Assembly (NCBI GenBank): GCA_028287285.1
Contig: JAQBPY010000309.1
Location: 1 to 34,344 of the forward strand
DNA length: 34,344 nucleotides
DNA from: Gemmatimonadota bacterium
Lineage (GTDB): Bacteria > Gemmatimonadota > Gemmatimonadetes > Gemmatimonadales > Gemmatimonadaceae
Direction of reading: 5' to 3'
A program made the translations under genes and the position numbers. This document shows positions 6,644-13,524 of the stretch, piece by piece. The first letter of the stretch is position 1; each line of letters begins with the position of its first letter. Under the pieces are notes generated by a model that saw only the letters and a list, made by a program, of their open reading frames with translations, was not told the DNA's origin and did no database searches.

Positions 6644-8263
6644 TTACAGCACCTGCCGGACAGCGTCGAGATTGGTACGCACGATTGCGTTCGTGGGATC
6701 CAGCGCCAACGCGTGCTCCCAGCACTGCACCGCCTCGTCGCGCTCCTGCCGCTTGAAGCGAATGTTGCCAAGCTTCATGTAGACGTCGTCGCCGAGGTCC
6801 GGGGTGAGCTTGATGGCGCGCAGGTAGCACTCCATCGCATCGTCATAGCGCGCTGCGCGGTAGTGGCAGTCGCCGAGGTTCTTGTGAATCTGCGCGAGTC
6901 CCGTGTCTTCCTGAAGACCGCGCTCAGCCGCTTGCAGCGCATCCGGGTGATACCCGCGGCGCTCCTGCACCGCGGCCATGTTGTTATACAGCGGCGCGGC
7001 ATGCGGATGGGCACCGATGCCCTCGAGGAGCACGGTGTGTGCGCGCTCGAGATCGCCCAGCAAGGCTGCCGTGAGCGCGGAATAATGATACCACGGCGCC
7101 GTTGGCGGCTTGGTGCCGAAGAGTGTCCGGGCAACCTGAAAGGCCGCGTCCGCGGCCGACACGTCACCCGCCCTGAGCGCGACGACGCCGAGTGACGTCT
7201 GGATGCGTGGGTCCTTGGCGCCGCCGCGGCGCATCGCTCCGTCCAGCGCACTCTTTGCTTCCTCGTACCGGCCCAGGCGCTCGAGGGCGTGCGCCAAGTT
7301 GTGAAAGGCCGCGGGCCGCGCGCCGGGATGGGACACACATTCCCGAAAGGCGGACACCGCTTCTGTCCACTTGTTCTGGCGCATGAGCGCGAGTCCCACG
7401 TAGAAGCGCGCTTCGGCGTCGTGCTCGCGCAGCTCCGTGACGCGGCGGAACTCGCGCATCGCCTCGTCGAGCATGCCCGTCTTGTAGAATGCGATGCCCA
7501 GGTTGCGATGTTCGTCGACGCGCGCGTCGCTCACGGAGGGCTCCACGCCGCGCGACTTGCCCACGCGCTGCGTGAAGCCGGCGGTGACCAGGCCGTAGAT
7601 GACCTTTCCCACCTCGAACTCGCCGAGCCCCGAGTCTTCGATGATGGCGGTCACGTCGCGCCGCCCGTCGAGCAGCGACACGACCACCTTCTGCTCGCGC
7701 GTGAGCTCCACGCCTGTCTCGGCGAGCTTGGCGGTGTCGACGTCGAATACGAGGTCGAGGCTCGGAATCTTCTTCTCGATCAGGCTCCATTCGTCGAGGC
7801 GCCGCGCTCCCTCGAGCAGCAGCGACTCCGGATGGATGGACACGAGCAGGTCCTGCTCTTCCGGGTAGACGTCGGCCTCGAAGTTGAACGTCCCCTGGGT
7901 CCATGTAAAGAGATAGTAAACAGCCTCTTCGATCTGAATGCGGATCTGTGCATGCAGCGCTTCACGGGAAATCGAGCCCTGCGCCACCAGCAGCTCCCCG
8001 ATCCGCTTATCGCGATGTAAAGACTGCGCCTCGATGGCCGCGTCCAGCTGCTGCTGGGAAATCGCCCCCGCCTTGAGCAGGATGTCCCCGATTCGGTCCC
8101 GCCGGTTGACGATGGACGCGTACGAGATGAGCCCCTTGTTGAAGTAGACGTACCCGAAGTTGCTCCGGTGCGTCACCGCAAGGCAGCCCGTCTTCTTCCC
8201 CATGGCCAGGAGCTGCAGCACATCGGGGAGACTGGCCTCCTTGAGACTGCCCTTGATGGCCAT
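6644..8263 (-). CDS. DUF4388 (PATAN-like) protein with C-terminal TPR array
   Basis: This is about 539 residues starting MAIKGSLKEASLPDVLQLL. Residues ~1-130 form a DUF4388 domain: LLAMGKKTGCLAVTH, then GYVYFNKGLISYAS and IGDILLKAGAIS. A second conserved region (LLLEGARRLDEWSLI, GEFEVGKVIYGLVTAGF) follows. The C-terminal ~280 residues are TPR repeats such as GMLDEAMREFRRVTELREHD, ARYDDAMECYLRAIKLTPD and ERDEAVQCWEHALALDP. DUF4388/PATAN proteins occur in cyanobacterial and myxobacterial signalling linked to pili and gliding. The ATG overlaps the stop of the tandem DnaA-like gene (TGATG), so the two are probably made together. It shares its middle region with the gene at 12470-13522, pointing to duplication. 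Confidence 0.88.
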   Translation of the reverse strand: MAIKGSLKEASLPDVLQLLAMGKKTGCLAVTHRSNFGYVYFNKGLISYASIVNRRDRIGDILLKAGAISQQQLDAAIEAQSLHRDKRIGELLVAQGSISREALHAQIRIQIEEAVYYLFTWTQGTFNFEADVYPEEQDLLVSIHPESLLLEGARRLDEWSLIEKKIPSLDLVFDVDTAKLAETGVELTREQKVVVSLLDGRRDVTAIIEDSGLGEFEVGKVIYGLVTAGFTQRVGKSRGVEPSVSDARVDEHRNLGIAFYKTGMLDEAMREFRRVTELREHDAEARFYVGLALMRQNKWTEAVSAFRECVSHPGARPAAFHNLAHALERLGRYEEAKSALDGAMRRGGAKDPRIQTSLGVVALRAGDVSAADAAFQVARTLFGTKPPTAPWYHYSALTAALLGDLERAHTVLLEGIGAHPHAAPLYNNMAAVQERRGYHPDALQAAERGLQEDTGLAQIHKNLGDCHYRAARYDDAMECYLRAIKLTPDLGDDVYMKLGNIRFKRQERDEAVQCWEHALALDPTNAIVRTNLDAVRQVL

Positions 8264-10185
8264 CAGCGCAGCTCCTCCACCAGACGGCCCGCGACGTCGG
8301 GCCATTCCCAGATGATCTTCTCGTCGTCCAGAAAGAACGTATCCGCCGCCTGCCGCACGGCGAGTGGCGCGGTGGTTGGCGTCATTCCCGAGGGCTCCAG
8401 CACCTGCCGGCCAAGGGCAAGCGTGAGCGGACCTCCGTTGACCTCGACTCCCGCACGCAGGCGCTGCACCGTGCCCATCAGCTCCCGAACGCTCGTTGCC
8501 GGCCGGTCTGCCAGGTAGGAGATCAGCTCGGGTGCCGTGTTCAACCGCGCATCGGCCAGAAAACGCGAAAACAGCTTTTCACGCAGAATTCGATCCGGCG
8601 GGCCGAGCTCGGCGACCAGTCCACCTTCGAATCTGGAGCGCAGGCGATCTTCGAGCCCGTCAATGGCCTTGGGGGGCAGGTCGCCGGCAAAGACGAGCTG
8701 CTTGCCCGCGGAATGAAAATGGTTGAAGACGTGGAACAGCTCCTCCTGCGTCCGTTCCTTGGAGGCGACGAATTGGACGTCGTCGATGAGCAGCACATCC
8801 GCCGCACGGTAGCGCGCGCGAAAGCGCTCGATCGTGCCCTCCTGCAATGCGGCAATCAGCTCGTCCACGAACACACCCGCCCCAACGCATGCGATGCGTC
8901 CCGGCGTGCCGCTCCGCGATGCAAGCTCGTTGCCGATGGCGTTGAGCAGGTGCGTTTTGCCCACGCCGCTGGGGCCGTGCAGGAACAGCGGATTGTAGCG
9001 ATGGCCAGGTTCGGCGATGACTGCGTCCGCGGCGCGGACGGCCATCTGGTTGGAACTGCTCTCCTCGTACGCGGCGCGTGCGAACGCAGGCTGCGGCCCG
9101 CCAGGCGGCACGGCGCCCGCGAGTGCGTGCTCCACGAATGCCATCGTTTCGGACAGGCGCTCCGGATCACGAAAGCGCTCGTCGCCGCCGAGCTGCGGAT
9201 CCACCGTGGTGACCTGCCGCTCCAGCTCGCGCAACTGCTCCACTGCCTGGGCATAGCCGCGCAGCACCGCCTCGTAATTGGGCGGCGGCGCCGGTTCGGC
9301 CATCATCCGCTCGAGCGCCGTGGTGCGATACCCTTCGCCGCCCCAGTAAGCGACCGCCTCACCGACGCGCACCTTCCACGGCTCCACGTGCGCGGCAACG
9401 GCGCTCGCAATGTCCGTCAGGAAGCTGAAGAACTCGTCCGTCTCCACCGAGCTGCGCGCCGGTCGCGGAATGGGGCCGGGAATGCCCACGATGCCGCGCA
9501 CCATGGCCGGCGTGAGCGTGCCATCAACGGCCTGCTGTGCGCTGAGCTTGTTCATCGCGCCCTGGAGCTCGCGGATGTTCCCGAACTCCGCGCGCGCCAG
9601 CTCCTCGATCACGCCGGGCGCAAACACGAGCTTTCGCTCGTCACACTTCTCGCGCAGGATCGCCACCCGGGTCTCGTAGTCCGGGGTGCCGATGTCGACG
9701 ATCAATCCCCCACTCAGGCGGCTGATGAGCCGCTCGTCGACGTCGGGAATCTCGGTGGGGGGACGATCGCTCGTCATGATGATCTGTCGGCCGCTGCCCT
9801 GCAGCGTCGTCAACAGGCGCAGCAGCTCGGACTGCGTTTCACGCCGCCCCGTGAGGAACTGCATGTCGTCCACCAGCAGCACGTCCACCCGGCCGTACCG
9901 CTGCTTGAAGCGCTCGATCTGGCCTGCGGCGATTGCCGCATGCAGCTGCTGGACGAAATCCTCGAGTGCCACGTACTCGACCGTCGTTTCCGGCGCGCGC
10001 TGCTGTGCGTGGTTGCCGATGGCGCCGATGAGATGCGTTTTGCCCAACCCCGAGCTGCTGTAGATGAAGAGCGGGTTGTAGATCGCCCCGGGCGACTCCG
10101 CCACGGCTCGCGCGGCTGCGACGGCGAGGCGATTCGCCGAGCCGACCACGTAGTTGTCGAACCTGGCACGCGGATCAACCTGCAT
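8263..10185 (-). CDS. Tandem DnaA-like AAA+ protein lacking the DNA-binding domain
   Basis: This 640-residue protein carries two complete DnaA domain-III-like AAA+ modules. Module 1 (about 5-235) opens like DnaA (RFDNYVVGSANRLA, YNPLFIYSSSGLGKTH at 36-51), with Walker B LLVDD (103-107), sensor 1 IIMTSDRPPTEI, DERLISRL (150-157) and sensor II GNIRELQGA (202-210). Its Walker A first glycine is serine (S43). Module 2 (about 368-600) has an intact GPSGVGKT (404-411), LLIDD (465-469), arginine-finger region LRSRFEGG (515-522) and SVRELMG (565-571), but sensor 1 is altered to FAGDLPPKAI. A ~130-residue helical linker joins them. The helix-turn-helix domain IV that binds DnaA boxes is absent from both. 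It sits 2 nt after the MglA-like gene and overlaps the DUF4388-TPR gene. The function is unknown; it should not be called chromosomal initiator. Confidence 0.9.
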   Translation of the reverse strand: MQVDPRARFDNYVVGSANRLAVAAARAVAESPGAIYNPLFIYSSSGLGKTHLIGAIGNHAQQRAPETTVEYVALEDFVQQLHAAIAAGQIERFKQRYGRVDVLLVDDMQFLTGRRETQSELLRLLTTLQGSGRQIIMTSDRPPTEIPDVDERLISRLSGGLIVDIGTPDYETRVAILREKCDERKLVFAPGVIEELARAEFGNIRELQGAMNKLSAQQAVDGTLTPAMVRGIVGIPGPIPRPARSSVETDEFFSFLTDIASAVAAHVEPWKVRVGEAVAYWGGEGYRTTALERMMAEPAPPPNYEAVLRGYAQAVEQLRELERQVTTVDPQLGGDERFRDPERLSETMAFVEHALAGAVPPGGPQPAFARAAYEESSSNQMAVRAADAVIAEPGHRYNPLFLHGPSGVGKTHLLNAIGNELASRSGTPGRIACVGAGVFVDELIAALQEGTIERFRARYRAADVLLIDDVQFVASKERTQEELFHVFNHFHSAGKQLVFAGDLPPKAIDGLEDRLRSRFEGGLVAELGPPDRILREKLFSRFLADARLNTAPELISYLADRPATSVRELMGTVQRLRAGVEVNGGPLTLALGRQVLEPSGMTPTTAPLAVRQAADTFFLDDEKIIWEWPDVAGRLVEELR

Positions 10186-10187
10186 GG

Positions 10188-10796
10188 CTACCGGCTTCCG
10201 CCCGCATTGCCGGTGCTCAGGCGACGAAGGACGATTTCGGATATCCCCCTGAGCGTCTCGAATACTCCCGGCCCATGAAGCGCATCCGCGGAAAAGTCGG
10301 GCACTCCCCGAAAATTGATCGCATCGGACAGCTCGGCCACCGGCAGGACGAGCTCGGGGGGCAGGTCCTGCTTGTTGTACTGCACGACCAGTGGCATGGC
10401 GCGCGGATCGATGCCTTGGTCGCCCAGGTTCGCATGCAGGTCCTGGAAGCTCTCGATGTTCTCGTCGAGCTGGCGCGCCTGGCTGTCGGCCACGAACACC
10501 ACACCGTCCGCACCCTGCAGCACGAGCTTTCGTGTTGCCTGGTAGTACACCTGGCCCGGCACCGTATACAGCTGGAATTTGGTCGTGAACCCCGAGATGG
10601 AGCCCAGGTCCAGGGGCAGGAAGTCAAAGAACAGGGTGCGATCGGTTTGCGTGGCGAGCGAGACCATCTTGCCGCGCCGGTCTTCCGGGACCTGGCCGTA
10701 GATGTAATGCAAATTCGTCGTCTTCCCCGAGCGGCCTGGCCCGTAGTAGACGATCTTGCAGGTGATCTCGCGCGTGGCGTAGTTGACGAGCGACAC
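10188..10796 (-). CDS. mglA: MglA-type small Ras-like GTPase
   Basis: This is 202 residues. The start VNYATREITCKIVYYGPGRS matches the MglA family. The P-loop is GPGRSGKT (19-26). Switch regions follow as ATQTDRTLFFDFLP and YTVPGQVYY, the latter with TVPGQ in place of the Ras DxxG, as in MglA. The base-recognition motif is NKQDLP. MglA of Myxococcus is a polarity switch that sits at the leading cell pole and directs gliding and type IV pili; roadblock-fold MglB is its GAP. Roadblock genes lie directly upstream here. The gene starts with GTG 27 nt after the roadblock stop, the largest gap in the operon, and ends 2 nt before the tandem DnaA-like gene. Confidence 0.93.
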   Translation of the reverse strand: MSLVNYATREITCKIVYYGPGRSGKTTNLHYIYGQVPEDRRGKMVSLATQTDRTLFFDFLPLDLGSISGFTTKFQLYTVPGQVYYQATRKLVLQGADGVVFVADSQARQLDENIESFQDLHANLGDQGIDPRAMPLVVQYNKQDLPPELVLPVAELSDAINFRGVPDFSADALHGPGVFETLRGISEIVLRRLSTGNAGGSR

Positions 10797-10823
10797 GAGG
10801 CAGACAGGTAGCGCGGGAGCGGC

Positions 10824-11297
10824 CTAGGCGCGGCCAAAGAGAACTGCGAGGTTGCGATTCAGGTCCTGCTCGAAGTGCTCGGCCAGCGCTGGCGCTGGTG
10901 TTGCTCCTTCGGGTGGCGCGGCAGCGACGAGTCGTGCGGCCAATTCGTCAAAATAGAGGCGAACCATGCCGATGGAGCTTTCCGCGCCGAACACCGTCAG
11001 GAAAATGTACGCTCCGCGCCGCGAGCGTGCTTCCGCCAGGAAGATCTGGCGGCTTACACCCACATGGTGCAACCCGGCAAACGGACGCTCGTCGAGCATG
11101 CGGCCAAGCTCATCGCTCGTTGCATGAATTCCCGCAGCAAGCGCGCACGCCGACATCACGTCAACCGAACGGGCGAAGCCGTGCTGGGCCAGCACCTGGC
11201 CGCTGGGATGCAGGAGCAGCGCGAGCTCCACGCCGGCATCGTCCACAAAATGGCGCAGCGGCGTTTCGATCCACGACTCCACCACACTGGTGATCAT
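10824..11297 (-). CDS. Roadblock/LC7 protein, MglB-like candidate
   Basis: This is 157 residues with a single roadblock/LC7 fold: ELALLLHPSGQVLAQHG, a central helix with CALAAGIHATSDELGRML, and GAYIFLTVFGAESSIGMVRLY in the last strand and helix. The order of these elements and the start of the final helix resemble MglB, the GTPase-activating partner of MglA. A proline/alanine-rich stretch and a C-terminal helix (ALAEHFEQDLNRNLAVLF) follow the domain. It is the gene directly before mglA. An MglB role is inferred from the fold and neighbour, not demonstrated. The start overlaps the previous roadblock gene (ATGA). Confidence 0.82.
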   Translation of the reverse strand: MITSVVESWIETPLRHFVDDAGVELALLLHPSGQVLAQHGFARSVDVMSACALAAGIHATSDELGRMLDERPFAGLHHVGVSRQIFLAEARSRRGAYIFLTVFGAESSIGMVRLYFDELAARLVAAAPPEGATPAPALAEHFEQDLNRNLAVLFGRA

Positions 11298-11662
11298 GTG
11301 GGCCGGCCCCCATACGCGGCGAGCTCACTGACGGCCCGCAACATGGCCACCCGGACCATGCCGACGTTCACGACCGACGCAGCAACCACGACAAGGACGA
11401 GATCGCCTGCACCGGCAGCGCAAAGGCGGCCGTGAGGCGCCTCGAGTTGCATGAACGAAACGGCGCCCAACCCCGCCGCCTGTGACGACAACCGGGCCTT
11501 GCGGTAGAGGGAGGCCGCAAGTGCCGCGACCCGATCGCCGGACTGACCGATCTGCACATTCGAGTCGACGACAATTCCGTCCTGCTCCAGCACGACGAGT
11601 GCGGCCGTGACCCCTCGCTGGCGCGAGATCGCCTGCAGCATGCTCGTGAATGGTGTGGACAT
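11294..11662 (-). CDS. Roadblock/LC7 domain protein
   Basis: This is 122 residues, essentially one roadblock/LC7 domain. VTAALVVLEQDGIVVDSNVQ forms the first hairpin, GDRVAALAASLYRKA the central helix and LCAAGAGDLVLVVVAASVVN the later strands. VGMVRVAMLRAVSELA is the final helix. Proteins of this fold dimerise and regulate Ras-like GTPases. It is one of three roadblock modules encoded in a row before the MglA-like GTPase. Start and stop overlap the flanking genes (TGATG and ATGA). Homo- or heterodimerisation with the neighbouring roadblock protein is plausible. Confidence 0.82.
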   Translation of the reverse strand: MSTPFTSMLQAISRQRGVTAALVVLEQDGIVVDSNVQIGQSGDRVAALAASLYRKARLSSQAAGLGAVSFMQLEAPHGRLCAAGAGDLVLVVVAASVVNVGMVRVAMLRAVSELAAYGGRPT

Positions 11663-12477
11663 CAGACGCCCGCCTCCAACCAGCCACGCGCACGCGCCGA
11701 GCAGTGATCGAGCAGCCGGCGGACCAGCCCGAGGGGCGTGGCACGCGACGTTGCGAGCACCAGGAGCCCATCCTGCGGCGACGGCGCCATTGCGACCACG
11801 GCGACCTCCGTCTCGAACACGATGGACGTCCAGTCTCCCATGGCGAGATGGCGCGTGGTACGCCGCGCCGCATCGGTCACCCCGCTCAACTCGGCGCCGA
11901 TATCCTGCGCAACGTCACGTCCATCGTCGGCCACATAGGCGCCCGCCAGCACGAGACCGTCGCGGTCGAGCAGCAGCGCCGTCTGGCCTTCGTCGCGGAG
12001 CACGTCCACGAAGAGAAAGCGGCTGTCATCCGGATATTCCGCAGCGAGGGCAACCTCCGTGGAGCGCCTGACCTCCGCATGCGCTTCGCGCACGTGCTGC
12101 AGCGCCGTCGTCACCTGGACATCGGTGGCCTCCGCTGCCGCGGCGGCCGCGAGATACCGCTCCGCGTCGATGAACCGCTCGCGCTGGAAGCAGATGAAGC
12201 CCATGCCCTTGAGCGCGCCGGCGTGGCCCGGCGAGAGCCGCAACACCATGTCCCATTCGTCGAACGCGCGCTCGATGTCGCCGCGATCGACGTAGATGCG
12301 CGCCAGCAGGTCGTGCCCTTCGGCAAGATGCGGGTGTCGCTCGAGACCACGTAGCGCCACCTTGAGCGCAAGCTCGTGCTGATGCTGCTGGCGAAGCGCT
12401 TCACCAAGTGGCACGAAGACCCTGCTCCCGGGCTCGTGCGCCAGCTCGTCACTCATGCGCCGCATGTCGTCACCCAT
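11662..12477 (-). CDS. TPR protein with C-terminal roadblock-like domain
   Basis: This is about 271 residues from the ATG at 12477; ATGs at 12465 and 12456 are alternatives. Residues ~20-130 form TPR-like helices (HELALKVALRGLERHPHL, GDIERAFDEWDMVLRLSPGH, RFIDAERYLAAAAAAEA). Residues ~145-270 look like a roadblock/LC7 domain: FVDVLRDEGQTALLLDRDGL, DIGAELSGVTDAARRTTRHL, SIVFETEVAVVAMAPSP and LGLVRRLLDHC. The combination suggests an adaptor that brings TPR ligands to the GTPase module. The start overlaps the DUF4388 gene by 8 nt, and the stop overlaps the next roadblock gene (TGATG). Confidence 0.8.
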   Translation of the reverse strand: MGDDMRRMSDELAHEPGSRVFVPLGEALRQQHQHELALKVALRGLERHPHLAEGHDLLARIYVDRGDIERAFDEWDMVLRLSPGHAGALKGMGFICFQRERFIDAERYLAAAAAAEATDVQVTTALQHVREAHAEVRRSTEVALAAEYPDDSRFLFVDVLRDEGQTALLLDRDGLVLAGAYVADDGRDVAQDIGAELSGVTDAARRTTRHLAMGDWTSIVFETEVAVVAMAPSPQDGLLVLATSRATPLGLVRRLLDHCSARARGWLEAGV

Positions 12478-13522
12478 TGGCGTGCGCCTCCGTGACGTGG
12501 AGCAGTCGTCCAAGTGCTTCGATCGCCTCGCGCACGCGGCTCACCTGCGACGAGGCGGGCGCGAGCCGGAGAAAATGCTCCCAGCTTGCGCGTGCGTTCG
12601 CGAAATCGCCCACACGCACCGCGGCGAATCCCAGCTCCAGGTGTACCTCCGGCGTGAGCGGATCTTCGCGCACGGCCCGCCGGAGCAGCTCCACCGCTTC
12701 CTGGTAGCGGGACGACCGCGTCAACTGGCGTGCCTCCTCCAACCGCGTGCGCGTCGAATCTTCGGCGCGAGTGATGGCCGCAATGGACGGGTTCGTGGGC
12801 CGTTCCGGAACGCCGATCTCAACTACACCTGTAGTTACAAGGCCGTAAACGATCTTGGCCACCTCGAATTCCCCGGCGCCCAGCGCCGCGGCGATGGCGC
12901 GAAGATCGCGGCCCCCGTCGATCATCATGAGCACTTCCCACTCGTGTGGCAGCAGGTCGAGCACGGATGCGCGGTCGTCCATCACGGGAGCAAGCATGGC
13001 GATGACACCGAGGCTGGGCACCTTGTCCGCGATGCGCGACCACTCATCGATGCGCCGCGCACCCTCCATGAGCAATGATTCCGTGGAAATCCGGATGCGT
13101 GCGTCAACGGAAGCGCTCGATACACTGCCCTCCTCGAACGAAAAGAACCCTTCGCGCCACGACATCAGCTCGAAGATGACGTTCTCGATGGCCTGCTTCA
13201 GCTGGCGTTCGAGCTCGCGCTGCGTGATGGCGCGGGCCAGCACGAGCCGGTCGCCCAGGCCAAGGCCCGAATCGTCCGCGATGGCCTTTGCGGCGGCGAT
13301 CTCCTCGTCGCTGATGCGGCCGGCCTGGCGCAGAATGCGCTCGATCGACGTGGGGTTGCTCTTGATGCTCGCATGAATCACGCGGCCGCCGTCGAACAGC
13401 ACATGTCCTTCGTCGTCACGCAAATCCGACGTGACCCGCAGCGCGCCCGTCTTCCTGCTCAGGTCGAGCAGCTGGAACACATCGTGGATGCCCAGCTCGC
13501 GCAGCGGCCCTTCAATCGCCAT
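12470..13522 (-). CDS. DUF4388 (PATAN-like) protein with short TPR tail
   Basis: This is 350 residues. The N-terminal DUF4388 domain begins MAIEGPLRELGIHDVFQLLD and includes LSRKTGALRVTS, GHVLFDGGRVIHASI and IERILRQAGRIS. The middle region LLMEGARRIDEWSRI with GEFEVAKIVYGLVTTG matches the paralogue at 6644-8263 almost word for word. The tail holds about two TPR units (SRYQEAVELLRRAVREDPLT, GDFANARASWEHFLRLAPAS). The start lies 2 nt after the stop of the 909-residue TPR gene. By analogy with PATAN proteins it may transmit signals to motility or pilus components; its target is unknown. Confidence 0.86.
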   Translation of the reverse strand: MAIEGPLRELGIHDVFQLLDLSRKTGALRVTSDLRDDEGHVLFDGGRVIHASIKSNPTSIERILRQAGRISDEEIAAAKAIADDSGLGLGDRLVLARAITQRELERQLKQAIENVIFELMSWREGFFSFEEGSVSSASVDARIRISTESLLMEGARRIDEWSRIADKVPSLGVIAMLAPVMDDRASVLDLLPHEWEVLMMIDGGRDLRAIAAALGAGEFEVAKIVYGLVTTGVVEIGVPERPTNPSIAAITRAEDSTRTRLEEARQLTRSSRYQEAVELLRRAVREDPLTPEVHLELGFAAVRVGDFANARASWEHFLRLAPASSQVSRVREAIEALGRLLHVTEAHANG

Positions 13523-13524
13523 GC

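Noticed and set aside
5942-7195. 417-codon plus-strand open frame opposite cheR and the DUF4388-TPR gene
   Set aside because: It crosses two well-supported minus-strand genes and shows no recognisable motif, so it is a codon-bias shadow.
8263-10185. Calling the DnaA-like protein the chromosomal initiator dnaA and looking for oriC nearby
   Set aside because: It has two modules and no domain IV, there is no dnaN/recF/gyrB neighbour, no non-coding stretch for an origin, and no cluster of DnaA boxes.
8713-10278. 521-codon plus-strand open frame opposite the tandem DnaA-like gene
   Set aside because: It is antisense to a gene with clear motifs, its composition is rich in Arg, His, Ala and Leu without domains, and long antisense frames are expected in such GC-rich DNA.
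10188-10796. The GTPase as an ordinary Rab/Ras-like or Rag-like protein acquired from eukaryotes
   Set aside because: The TVPGQ switch, the start of the domain and the neighbouring roadblock genes match bacterial MglA.
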